Source: Melastoma dodecandrum
Taxonomy: Eukaryota; Streptophyta; Magnoliopsida; Myrtales; Melastomataceae
Length of the DNA stretch: 64,000 nt
Assembly (NCBI GenBank): GCA_029817715.1
Contig: JARUPY010000395.1
Location: 1,798,001-1,862,000 of the forward strand
Direction: 5' to 3'
Under the pieces are notes generated by a model, which saw only the letters and a list, made by a program, of their open reading frames with translations, was not told the origin of the DNA and did not search any database. Positions within the stretch are counted from its first letter, which is position 1. Every line of letters begins with the position of its first letter. This document shows, in pieces, positions 21,018-31,373 of the stretch. The position numbers and the translations under genes were made by a program.

Positions 21018-24000
21018 ATGGGTGATAATTGCTATATACCGAAACCACACATTGGGAATCCTCCCATTTTTTATGGTAAAAATTTTTTCCTATTGGAAAA
21101 TTCGAATGAGTGCCTTTGTAGATGCAATCGATGATGATTTGTGGTCGTTCATTGAAGACAGTCCACCCATTCTACCGATTGAACTACAAACTGGTCCTGA
21201 TGGTCGTCCGACACGGGAGTGCCTTCGGATCAAACGACTCACTAAAACGGCTAAGTAATTAATGTTTAGTGTTATGTCGGAAAGTGAATTCGTTAAAGTC
21301 TCTACTTGCACTTCGGGCAAGGAAATCTGGGATAAACTTGTCACCATGTATGTTGGGACGAACCAGACTAGAGAAACCAAGATGAATTTCTTGATTCATC
21401 AATATGAGAACTTTACCATGAAGAGTGAAGAATCTGTAGAACAAATGTTCCAGAGACTTAACCTTCTAGTAGATGCCTTAACTCACTTAGGCAAACACTA
21501 TACTAATTCTGAATTAGTAAGAAAGGTTCTACGAACTCTGCCCAAATCTTGGGAAGCCAAGAAAACGGCTATTGAGGAAGCTAAGGATCTATCTACTCTT
21601 CGATTAGATCAACTAATGAGCTCCTTAATGTCATATGAAATGGAGAGAACCTCTCAATCTGATGTAAAAAGAGCTTCAGTAGCCTTCAAAGCATCAGAAG
21701 AATCAATTGAAGACTCTGACAATGACGCAGAAGTCGATTCGGATGATGAACTCGCTATGATTGCTAAACGCCTTCTGCGGTTCGCTTCCAAAAGACGTTT
21801 CAACAAGAGAAATCAGAAACGTGAAAAGCAGAATGATCCTAAGATGATCAAATGCTATGAATGCAATAAGAAGGGACATTTCAAATCTGATTGTCCTTTA
21901 CTTAAGGAGAAGGAGAAACCTTCTGTACAAACAAAACCCAAGAAAGCTATGATTGCTTGGGCATATATTGAAGATTCTGATGATGAGGAAGAACAAGCAC
22001 TAATGTGCATAACTACTCACACAGAAACTCAAAATTCTATAGGAAATCAATTCTGTTTTCGAACAGAAGCTACAGAAAGTGAATGGTATCTGGACAGTGG
22101 CTGTTCAAGGCACATGACCGGAGATCCATCCAAATTTTCTAAGTTGACTTTACAGAACGGAGGTTCTGTTAAATTCGGTGACAATAGCAAAGGCTCTGTC
22201 ATCGGAACAGGAACTATTGGAAGTCCTGACTCTATGGTTATAGAAGAGGTTCTGTTGGTTACAGAACTTAAACATAACCTGCTGAGCATTAGCCAGCTTT
22301 GTGATAAAGGCTATACTATAACCTTTGATCAAGATAAATGTTCTGGTATCCTAAACAATGAAGTCCGCTTCATTGGAAATCGGAAAAGGAACATCTACAC
22401 TTTAACACAGGAGAGCTTCTATGCTACAGAAAGCTGTCTTCTGTCTGTCAAAGACGAAACTCATCTTTGGCATAGAAGGTTAGGACATTCCAACCTTCAG
22501 TTGCTATCCAAGCTTGCTAAAAAGGAATTGGTAAAAGGCTTGCCTAATATCAAATTCGAGCAAGACAACTTCTGTGAAGCTTGTTCGCTTGGTAAGCAAA
22601 CTAAATCCTCATTCAAGTCTAAGAATGAGATATCTACTACTCAGCCCTTGGAACTTCTACATATGGATCTATTTGGTCCGAGTAGAGTTCAAAGTATTGG
22701 TGGTAGAAGATACTGTCTAGTAGTAGTAGATGACTACTCTAGGTACACCTGGGTCAAGTTTTTGACTCATAAAAGCGATGCATTTGAATCTTTCATAAAG
22801 CTCGCTAAGCAATTACAGAATGAGAATAGATCTTCTGTAAAAGCTATTCGAACGGATCATGGTACAGAGTTTGAAAACCATGATTTTGCTATCTTCTGTG
22901 ATGAACATGGCATTGATCACAACTTCTCTGCTCCTTACACTCCTCAACAGAATGGAGTCGCAGAAAGGAAAAATCGAACTCTTATAGACATGGCTAGAAC
23001 CATGATTTGTGAGAGCAATGTTCCACAGAACTTTTGGGCTGAAGCAGTAAATACTGCCTGCTATATCTCTAATAAAGTACTACTGAGACCTAAATTAGAG
23101 AAAACTCCATATCAACTATACAGGGGGAGAATACCGAATATTTCCTATTTTCATGCCTTTGAAAGTCCATGTTTTATATTGAGACCTTCTAAGGACAACC
23201 TCGGGAAATTTGATGCTAAATCAGATGAAGGTATCTTTTTAGGATACTCACTGACTAGCAAAGCTTATAGAGTCCTTAACAAAAGGACTTCTACAATAGA
23301 AGAGTCAATTAATGTAAAAATTAATGACTCACCAACAGAAGATAATACTAATCAAGTAATATCTTTTGAACCTACAGAAATACCTGTAGAACACAAATCT
23401 TCTAAGGAAGGAAGAGAAGGGAACGAACATTCTCTTCACAATTCTGGAAGAGAATCTGAACAAACTGTTGAAAATTCTCCAGAAGCATCATCTTCGCAGA
23501 ATAATCAACTGAATGATATAAGAGCACCTGCTTTATATCAAAAACGACATCCTATTGATCAAGTCATAGGAGACTTTGATAGAGGCATTCAAACGAGACG
23601 TTCTGTAAACGCCTACTATGAATATTCTGCTTTTCTTTCACAGAAAGAACCAGATGGATTAGATGAAGCTCTAGATGATCCAGATTGGATCCTTGCAATG
23701 CAAGAGGAGCTAAATCAATTCAAAAGGAACAAGGTGTGGACACTTGTCCCTAAACCTGATAACCGTTCCATTATTGGAACTAAATGGGTATTCAGGAATA
23801 AACTTGATGAGTCTGGTGCTATTGTAAGGAACAAAGCACGACTTGTTGCCAAAGGGTACTCTCAAGAAGAGGGTATTGACTTTGATGAGACGTTCGCTCC
23901 TGTAGCACGTCTAGAAGCAATAAGGCTACTGTTAGCCTATGCTTGCTACAACAACTTTAAGTTGTATCAAATGGATGTGAAAAGTGCTTTTCTCAATGGA

Positions 24001-25173
24001 GAAATCAAAGAAGAGGTATACGTAAGTCAACCTCTTGGATTTGAAAATCCACAGCACAAGAATCACGTTTATAGACTCTCCAAGGCTTTATACGGTCTAA
24101 AACAGGCGCCTAGAGCATGGTATGAGAGACTTAGCTCATTTCTTATTGAAAAGGGCTATAAAAGAGGAAGAGTAGATACAACTCTCTTTCTCAAACACAG
24201 AGGTGATCATTTAGTAGTTGTCCAAATCTATGTCGATGACATTATCTTTGGATCAACAAATGATAAACTCTGTACAGAATTCTCTGAACTCATGACAAGT
24301 GAGTTCGAGATGAGCATGATGGGAGAACTTACGTTCTTCCTCGGCCTACAAATTCAGCAGACTGATGAAGGTACTTTCTTACATCAAGAGAAGTACACTA
24401 AGCAACTCCTGAAAAGATTTGGCCTAGAGGGCTCTAAGCCTCTGTCTACTCCAATGGCTACAAGTGCCAAGATAGACAAGGATGAAAATGGTAAAGAAGT
24501 AGATAACAAGCTCTATAGAAGCATGATTGGCTCTCTTCTGTATCTTACTGCTTCTAGACCAGACATACTATTTAGTGTATGTCTCTGTGCTAGATATCAA
24601 TCAGCACCTAAAGAATCTCATCTGACAACGGTCAAGAGAATTTTTAGATATTTACAAGGTTCTGTAAATCTTGGCATATGTTATTCCAAGAGATCTGACT
24701 TTAATCTCATTGGTTACTCAGATGCTGACTTTGCAGGATGTAAGATCGACAGAAAAAGTACTAATGGTACTTGTCAGCTAATGGGAAACATGTTGATTTC
24801 ATGGTTTTCCAATAAGCAGGCTTCGGTTGCTCTATCCACTGCAGAAGCCGAGTATATAGCAGCTGCAAGCTGCTGTGCTCAACTTCTATGGATGAAACAG
24901 CAACTTGAGGACTATGGTCTTTCATTTGCTGAAATTCCGATCATGTGTGATAATACTAGTGCGATTCAATTAACGCGCAATCCAGTTTATCACTCACGAT
25001 CAAAACACATAGAACTCAGACATCATTTTCTGAGGGATAATGTACAACAAGGTTCTGTAAGCGTGAAATACGTTAATACAGACCAGCAATTGGCTGACAT
25101 TTTCACCAAACCCCTTGACCAGGAGAAATTCTTCTATTTCAGGAATGAATTGGGGATTTGTCATCCATTTTAA
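21018..25173 (+). CDS. gag-pol polyprotein of element A (N-terminal gag broken)
   Basis: The likely original start is ATG 21018 ([13 protein letters not shown]). A frameshift in the T-run near 21083-21092 and a TAA at 21256-21258 break the first 80 residues. From 21262 a 1303-aa frame is open. It holds, in order, gag with one CCHC knuckle ([14 protein letters not shown], residue about 197), protease ([10 protein letters not shown], about 275), pre-integrase (LWHRRLGH, about 402), integrase DDE core ([33 protein letters not shown]; about 480-570), RT ([24 protein letters not shown] at residue 990) and RNase H ([20 protein letters not shown]; about 1150-1200). All pol catalytic residues look intact, which is unusual for this window. 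The protein would be cleaved by its own protease inside virus-like particles. Confidence 0.93.
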
Positions 25174-25747
25174 TAATAGAGACGTTGTACAGCAAGTTCA
25201 ACGTTCTGTATTAAATATCTTTCGAAAATTTAATTCGAAATGTATTTTTCAAAAGAGTACTCTAGACAATATTATTCTAATGAAAATCTTGTCAAGAAAG
25301 AGTCCTTCTCATTAACGTAGATTCTTACAGAAACTACGCATAGAAGGTTATACCTTCTGTACAATGTTAATTCGACTTTACTGTTTCGAATTTAACAAAA
25401 TATATTCCTTAATTTTGAAACAGAAAGTTAAACCATCTGTTCCAAAGAATATTTTTTTTAAAATCAGGGAGAATCTTATCTGATTCATCTCCTATTATAT
25501 CAAGAATCGATGATCTTGATAAAAAAATTGGGAATACATGATCTTATTGGAAGATTTTGTCCCAATTAATCAATTTTGGGAAATAAAATAATATTTTTCC
25601 AAAATTAAAACATTACCTTCTTCTATATCTTCTCACGGTGTCACTCGTGGTTCTCTATCACCATTGATACTCCTCCGAGAAACCCTAGAAGAAAATTTGT
25701 CTTTCCAACTCAATCTCTTAGCCAAATCGCTCTACCCAAATCCGATT
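25174..25747 (+). other. spacer between pol and ORF2, with probable splice acceptor
   Basis: AT-rich spacer with more CAGAAG/CTTCTG palindromes (25345-25366 and 25419-25442). A pyrimidine tract (TTTGTCTTTCCAACTCAATC) leads into CTCTTAG with AG at 25720-25721, only 27 nt before the ORF2 ATG. That is a good plant 3' splice site and could serve a spliced ORF2 mRNA (inference). Confidence 0.6.
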
Positions 25748-27436
25748 ATGGCACCTAAGAGGAAGTCCGAAGTTCGCCGCTCGTTCTCCCTCTCCGCCAC
25801 ACCTCCTTCGGCTGAGTCTCAACCAGCCAAGCCCGTGATTCCTACTGCTGATGAGGAAATCACACCCTTGGATCCAGAGATCGTCGCGTACTCCCTCGCT
25901 GAAAACAAGGAAGTCGCTGACGCCGCTACCGAAGGGCAGCAGGACAAAGTCTCTGTTCTGAAAGAGAACCCTGTTTCTGAGGAGTCTCTGGAGGAACCTA
26001 CTGGTGAGGATGACGAAGCATCTCATCCCACCGATGATCTCGTCTTGGAAGACGAAAACCCTCAGGAGGATGCTGATCTGGAACAGGAAGCTGAAACCCC
26101 TGTCAGAAACATCGTCGTCTCTGATGATGATGAGGACAAAGTGCAGGAGGTCACTCCTCCAGCAGTTGCTGCTCCTCAACCTACTGTGTCACCCAAATCG
26201 AAGGTGAAAGGCAAGGCTGTTGCTGTGGAGCCTATCCCTGTCAAAGCCAAACGATCGGCCTCGATTATCGTCTCTGGAAGTGTATCCTCCAGGACACGAC
26301 ACAAACGCAAAAGCCCCGAGTCTGTGAGTAAGTCCTTAGAGCAGGAGGTCTTAAAAAAGACCAAGCCTACAGGTACAATCGCAGCTCAGGTAAAACCTAC
26401 TGTCTCTCAGGCTGAAATAGAGCAGATCATGAACGCAGAAGCTGTTCCCTCCTGTGATGTCTCAAACAGGCAGATTGCTGCGTGCAAACGGCTAGATTTT
26501 AGCTGGTTTAGCGAGAATGATCTTGATATTCTGCCTCTATATGAGAAGTTGGATTTAAAGGTGTTCTGTGAAACTTACGTCGAAGTCGCTGTTACAAGGA
26601 TTCGAGAATTTTATACAAATCTCACCTTTTTCAGGATTAACGACGTTGTTAAGTATGTCAGGACCATGATTGATGGTGTCTTCCTGGTGTTTTCAATTCA
26701 TGATGTCAACACCCTGTATGGTTGCAAAGAGCACCCTGTTCTTCCTGTGGCAAACAAGAATCAGTCATACAGCGCCATACTTGGATCTAAAGTGAAGGTG
26801 CCGCAGTACCTTGAATCTGCTGCACTGAACCTTCCCAAACGGATCCTCCATCGATCTGTCATCTTCTGTATCCTACCAAGGACAGGAAGTGTGGATGCTG
26901 TCACAACCAGAGATGCTCAGATTATGGAACATTTGTTGCTGGGAAAGCCATTCAACCTGGGGGCGATGATTTTTGCTCACATGCAAGCTTGTCTTAAAGC
27001 AAAGGACAAAGCTCTCCCCTATGGTCAGGTTGTAGCTGCTCTTCTCCGTCTTCGCAACATTGATCCAAATCCTCCCACCGCACTGGAAAAATGGCGAGTT
27101 GGAAATTTTGGTCGACAAATTATTGCAAGTATGCAATATGTGAGGACTCAAGGAGGCTGGATTCAGAAATCCAAAGGGAAAGAGAAACAGCAGAAGAAAG
27201 CACCTGCTACTTATGACAAGAGTGGACCTACTGCTCCAAAAGCTTCTGTTCCATCTTCTTCAACCCTGGAACAACCTCGAGAAGGCTCATCCTCCTCTTT
27301 GCCTAATCTCATCAGAGATCTGCAGCGACAAATTGCTGCACAGACTGAGGAACTTAAAGTCCTCAAAAATACGGTCGCTGAGTTAGTCATTAATGTTGAA
27401 CGTCAGGAAAAGCTTCTCCGTGACAATCTCCAGTAA
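25748..27436 (+). CDS. ORF2 of element A (env-like position), 562 aa
   Basis: Start MAPKRKSEVRRS was chosen because it follows the splice-acceptor-like AG and begins the basic N-terminus; the frame is open further upstream. The first 250 residues are acidic and Pro/Glu-rich with basic KR patches, probably disordered and nuclear-localising. Residues about 265-480 form a conserved block with IREFYTNLTFFRINDVVKYV and MEHLLLGKPFNLGAMIFAHM. This resembles the 'putative plant transposon protein' domain of plant retroelement ORFs (recognition from memory). The C-terminus (about 510-562) is a heptad-rich coiled coil (LIRDLQRQIAAQTEELKVL). I see no signal peptide or membrane segment, so it does not look like a true envelope. 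The frame is intact. Confidence 0.8.
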   Translation: MAPKRKSEVRRSFSLSATPPSAESQPAKPVIPTADEEITPLDPEIVAYSLAENKEVADAATEGQQDKVSVLKENPVSEESLEEPTGEDDEASHPTDDLVLEDENPQEDADLEQEAETPVRNIVVSDDDEDKVQEVTPPAVAAPQPTVSPKSKVKGKAVAVEPIPVKAKRSASIIVSGSVSSRTRHKRKSPESVSKSLEQEVLKKTKPTGTIAAQVKPTVSQAEIEQIMNAEAVPSCDVSNRQIAACKRLDFSWFSENDLDILPLYEKLDLKVFCETYVEVAVTRIREFYTNLTFFRINDVVKYVRTMIDGVFLVFSIHDVNTLYGCKEHPVLPVANKNQSYSAILGSKVKVPQYLESAALNLPKRILHRSVIFCILPRTGSVDAVTTRDAQIMEHLLLGKPFNLGAMIFAHMQACLKAKDKALPYGQVVAALLRLRNIDPNPPTALEKWRVGNFGRQIIASMQYVRTQGGWIQKSKGKEKQQKKAPATYDKSGPTAPKASVPSSSTLEQPREGSSSSLPNLIRDLQRQIAAQTEELKVLKNTVAELVINVERQEKLLRDNLQ

Positions 27437-28052
27437 TGTGTTCCGTTTATTTTTCAGCACCCTAGACCTACTGTAATGGTCTTAAATAAGTGACTGATGA
27501 TGTGTACCCCTTCTTGGGATAAACTATTTTAATATTCTGCAGTTTGGTTTCATTCTCTACGTTTATTGTGAGAATACCTTCTACAGGACCTTAGATCTCC
27601 GCTTTCTACCTTCTATACTTTTTGATATGACAAAAAGGGGGAGAGATTTTGGAGAACTTTGAAAATTAGTAAGTAACAGTCAAGGGGGAGATAACACAGA
27701 GATATAGCGTATGCTAATCTCAAACCCACAAGAATTCTTGTGATATTTAGCGGGATAGAAGGACAAACCTACTATGAGGTTTATTAATCTTCTATCAGGG
27801 TATGCAAAATTTGAGTATAACTCATTTTTGCAGAAGCTCATGCTACTGTCGGGCTAAATATACAGGAGCCTTGTCCCTGTAATCTGTACAAGCTGAATGC
27901 TTACACAGAAGCTTTTGCACTCTGCAAAAGTAAAAGCTTCTATAAAGTGTCAAACCCTTACTATCTCTATCTTAGGGGGAGTTTGATACGTCATCTTGAA
28001 TGAACATATCTCCTATGGATGAAAGTTTTGTCATCATCAAAAAGGGGGAGAT
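27437..28052 (+). other. 3' untranslated region with four polypurine tracts
   Basis: Four G-runs of the same type occur: AAAAAGGGGGAG at 27632-27643, AAGGGGGAG at 27682-27690, TAGGGGGAG at 27973-27981 and AAAAAGGGGGAG at 28039-28050. The last abuts the 3' LTR and is the functional plus-strand primer. The others are the extra polypurine tracts known from Sireviruses. CAGAAG palindromes continue (about 27832 and 27906-27928). Confidence 0.85.
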
Positions 28053-29884
28053 TGTTGACAAGATTTTGATGATGAGTCAAACAGCACGTTTGCTATGACT
28101 TTACAGAAGCTGAAACCTCCTGTAACGAAGATACGCTTCGTAAGAGAGGAAAATATCATGAAAATATTTTCTTCACCCTCCAAGGATCATTTCAGATCAA
28201 GAGACGTGATTAGAGAATATTTCCATAAATAGATATTTCAATAATAAATTATTTATTAATTAATTATTGATTATCTTAATTAAATTATTAATTCAAAAAG
28301 AGAATATTCTTAGGAATATTATTTGGATTAATATTTCGTCCAGATACAATGTTTTACTTGTCTGGAACGAATCAATTATTCTTGGGAATAAATCGTTGAT
28401 TATTTCCTTATATAGAAGGTCAAGTTGCTGTTACTGGCCGAACCTTCTGTAATGCATTTTCTGGGGATTTAATTGTCAAAATATGACAAAATTAAATCTG
28501 GAGGTTCCAACCAGATATTTGCACGACCCCATCATCATATTTCTCATGTTGGAAATAAAATATTCTTTCTTTCCAACTATAGAAGGTTGCTGACCGATTT
28601 AGGCTCTAACCTTCTGTAAGATGAGATCTCGTGATTAGATGATTCGATTGATCTAAAATCAATCAAATATTGTCCCTAAATGATTTTTACACGTTGGGGA
28701 TGAATCTGGTCACTTTACGTTTTTGGCAAAGTAAGTTTCCTTATTTACAGGAGGATGGAACCTCTACATAAAAGAAAAACCTAAAAACATTTAAAAAATA
28801 TAGATCAGAGGTAAGTCTTGGCATTTGGCAACGTTAGCGGGTGGTTAACGTGTGTGCGTGTGTGCAGGACGGATTCTCCAGGCGAGAGTTCTCGCAGGAG
28901 GTAACTACAGCGGGTTGATCGTGGGTGAAGCCGCTCCGGTGACTTCGTTGCGTACGGATCTGAAGGACTCGACCGGAACTTTGTGGGTGGCGTCGGACTG
29001 CGTGCATCAGGGCCTGGGGAAGGGTTCGTTGGTGGCGAGTAGGCGTACAGAGTTGGTCGGAGAGAAGGAGTCTGTAGCAGGGGTTCAGTGGTGAGGGACC
29101 TCCAACCTTCTGTAGTTGGTTATTTTGTTATCTGTGCGTTTGCAGCAGGTGTGCTTTGGTGAAGCCACTCCGTGGGCGTCGTTGGCTGCAAAACCGAAGG
29201 ACTTGGCCAGGAGTGCTGTCAGTAAGCCGGGTGGGCGTACAGCAGGTCGAAGAGAAGGTTGTTGCAGCAGGCGTAAGTGGTGAGGGACTGAAACCTACTG
29301 TAGTCGTATTATCTTTATTTGTTTTGCAGATTAAACCAAAAAGACAAAAAGAGAAGCATATCAGAGGCATCCAAACACTTGGAGAAAGCGTCATCAGATC
29401 TGTTCGCTGATCCACAGAAGGAATAGCCCGTTACAAAGTCACAGAAGGCTGAAGCTTCCAGCCAACGTTCTGTGCTTGCTCAAGTCTGGTTGATTTCCTT
29501 GTGATTCGACCTAGACACATCCTAAACACAGCAAGAGTGTTTCTTGCATTGGTAAAGCTTTTCTTACCGTCCCGTGGTCAAAGAAATTGTTTTCTTACAC
29601 CACAGAAGGTTTTACCTTCTACACTGTAGTCTCTATACGAGTTATTAGTGAAAAGTGACCGAAAGTGGACGTAGGTGATTTCACCGAACCACTATAAAAT
29701 CCTTTGTGTTCTGCGACTCATTTCGAAGTCAATTTCACACGTTCCGTAATTACAGAAGCTTGAAGGCTCTGTAAATTACAGTAAGTTACTTCCGCTGTGA
29801 GGGTTGTGAAAAAGCGTTTAAGAATTCCTTAATTGGACTTAACACTAATTCACCCCCCCTCTTAGTATAATCTTTGGGCCAACA
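28053..29884 (+). repeat. 3' LTR of element A
   Basis: 1832 bp, TGTTGACAAG...GGGCCAACA, nearly identical to the 5' LTR. Differences include a 5-bp net deletion near 28090 and scattered substitutions. It is followed by target-site copy CATTT (29885-29889). Confidence 0.95.
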
Positions 29885-29994
29885 CATTTTGAGAAACGCT
29901 TTGCTGGAATACTGTACGCTTCTGCTTACATTGAGAAATAGCGAAAAAGTGATAAACTAATTCACCCCATCTTAGTGTACATAAACGTCCAACA
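29885..29994 (+). repeat. LTR-B 3' end, right of the element A insertion
   Basis: It continues the LTR-B sequence interrupted at 18436 (TTGAGAAACGCTTTGCTGG...), ends GTCCAACA at 29994, and is followed by CCTTT (29995-29999). This pairs with the LTR-B start and CCTTT at 5865-5870. Confidence 0.85.
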
Positions 29995-30292
29995 CCTTTA
30001 TATCCTGGTTGGGCTCACTCGGTTCCTCATGGAAAGTGAAAGTTGTCACGGCTGACCACTGCGAGAACGCGCTCAAGAGGGCTGTCCTCATGGCATCGAT
30101 TGGTACTTCCTCAACGCAGACGCCAGGGCCTGGTCGTAGGAGCCATCGATCGGGGCATAATCTTTCGATAATTAGCAATAGGCCTTGAGGTAATTCCTCG
30201 CAAACTTAAGGACATCAAACTCGAGACGGGGGCTTATCGAAAGAATGAGTAGGAAAGCAACTGACACGAGGATGGAGTTTCGAGCGATCATT
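29995..30292 (-). pseudogene. matrix metalloproteinase fragment D (5' half of gene 2)
   Basis: The ATG at 30290-30292 opens a signal peptide like that of MMP E (ARNSIL, FLLILSISP). An in-frame TAA falls after KAYC. An internal deletion joins the LRKYQ segment of the propeptide directly to PIDAMRTALLSAFSQWSAVT, removing the cysteine switch. The fragment ends EPNQDIKV exactly at the LTR-B boundary. In sequence order it is the missing upstream part of fragment B. Confidence 0.85.
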
Positions 30293-30524
30293 TATATACG
30301 ATCCCTACATTCAAAATTCCTCAACTAATGCCCCTAAATCGGGATTTCAGTTATTAAGAAAATCGATGTTACAAACAATGAAGATTAGTGAAGAAATTTT
30401 AGAACTTTCTACCCTATTTCGTAAAACATATTGCACAAAAAACTACCGACGAATTTCTCTTTATTCAAACCCTTTCAAGATTTCGATGTAACACAAGGGA
30501 AACAATTATCAGTTTGTAGAAAAA
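30293..30524. other. spacer between MMP D and MMP E
   Basis: AT-rich. It contains the upstream region of fragment D (TATA-like TATATAAATG, minus strand, 30290-30299) and the 3' flank of MMP E (30430-30524), which is repeated next to fragment C at 6165-6250. Confidence 0.6.
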
Positions 30525-31319
30525 CTATCCTTCAGGATACAGATCATGAACGGCTTTTATATCATCTTGTTGAAGAACCCTCTTAATTTCCCCGGGCGGA
30601 ATTTGGGGGAACATCACGGCGCTTTTGTCGGAGCTGTGGCCGAGCCCGAGGAGGTGCCCTATCTCGTGCAACGAGACTGATTCCAAGTCGAATTGAAAGC
30701 CTTTTGGGTCCACGGTCCAGTACTCGTCCCCGTCAAAGTGAAACTGCCCCCCTGGCGGGTAGTCCGCGTGAGCTAGGTAGCCGCCAGGGCCATCGAAGGG
30801 GCTCCCGTCCCCGTGATCCCGAACGTAGAACCCTATATGTAGATCCGGTTTGGGCTCGCCCAATGATGCCTCGTGGAAAGTGAAAGTTGTCAAGGCCGCA
30901 TATTTCGAGAATGCACTCAAGAGGCCTGCCCTTATGGTATCGATTGGGACAATCACTGGGGTACTGAACTCAAAACTGAGCGACCTCTTGGATGGCGGCC
31001 ATACACTCGATAGCGTTATGTTGTGCCTGTGATCTGGAGGGGGATGGTCAGGGACACCGCAACGGGGCTGCGTCATGCTCGCCAATGTCTCGGGATCCAC
31101 TCTTCCCGTGATGTTCAAATGGTAGAACGTTTGGTACTTCCTCAGAGCGGACGTCAGGGCCTCGTCGTAGGAGTCATCGACAGGCGCATAATCTTTCGAT
31201 AAGTAGCCGTAGGCCTTGAGGTAATTCCTCGCAAACGTAGGGACATCAAACTCAAGACTGGGGCTTATCGAAAGCAAGAGTAGGAAAGCAACTGAAAGGA
31301 GGATGGAGTTTCGGGCCAT
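30525..31319 (-). CDS. matrix metalloproteinase (MMP E), apparently intact
   Basis: 264 aa, no breaks, single exon as is usual for plant MMPs (family M10A, secreted zinc endopeptidases acting in the apoplast). The layout is signal peptide (about 1-22), peptidoglycan-binding-like propeptide (about 25-84), cysteine switch PRCGVPD (85-91), catalytic domain with [15 protein letters not shown] calcium/structural-zinc loop (about 171-185), zinc motif [11 protein letters not shown] (218-228) and Met-turn with Met236. All three zinc histidines and the catalytic Glu219 are present. It ends at YPEG, about 35 residues past the zinc motif. It therefore lacks the C-terminal hydrophobic GPI-anchor tail of many plant MMPs and should be soluble. 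It is flanked by broken paralogues on both sides. Confidence 0.92.
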   Translation of the reverse strand: MARNSILLSVAFLLLLSISPSLEFDVPTFARNYLKAYGYLSKDYAPVDDSYDEALTSALRKYQTFYHLNITGRVDPETLASMTQPRCGVPDHPPPDHRHNITLSSVWPPSKRSLSFEFSTPVIVPIDTIRAGLLSAFSKYAALTTFTFHEASLGEPKPDLHIGFYVRDHGDGSPFDGPGGYLAHADYPPGGQFHFDGDEYWTVDPKGFQFDLESVSLHEIGHLLGLGHSSDKSAVMFPQIPPGEIKRVLQQDDIKAVHDLYPEG

Positions 31320-31363
31320 TGCTTTTGATAATAAGAATTCATGTCATGTATACCAGACGATCA

Positions 31364-31373
31364 TTTATATAGA
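31364..31373 (-). promoter_or_regulatory. TATA box of MMP E
   Basis: Minus-strand CTATATAAATG about 45 bp upstream of the start codon. The box and surrounding 60 bp are conserved with fragment A. Confidence 0.65.

Larger units (their letters stand above)
18437..29884 (+). mobile_element. element A: near-complete Sirevirus-type Ty1/copia retrotransposon
   Basis: It is 11,448 bp long, bounded by TGTTGACA...GGGCCAACA LTR ends and a perfect 5-bp target duplication (CATTT at 18432-18436 and 29885-29889). In order it has a 5' LTR, an iMet-type primer site, a long palindrome-rich leader, gag-pol, an ORF2 downstream of pol, repeated polypurine tracts and a 3' LTR. An ORF downstream of pol, multiple polypurine tracts and great length are traits of the Sirevirus lineage. 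The LTRs differ at only about 25-30 positions plus small indels (by eye, about 1.5%), so the insertion is young. A frameshift and a stop in N-terminal gag make it non-autonomous at present. Confidence 0.93.

Noticed and set aside
25718..26179. 153-aa minus-strand ORF
   Set aside because: It is antisense to the conserved ORF2 of element A and has no motif.
25748..27436. ORF2 as a true retroviral envelope
   Set aside because: No signal peptide, no transmembrane segment and no furin-like site were seen; only the position is env-like.
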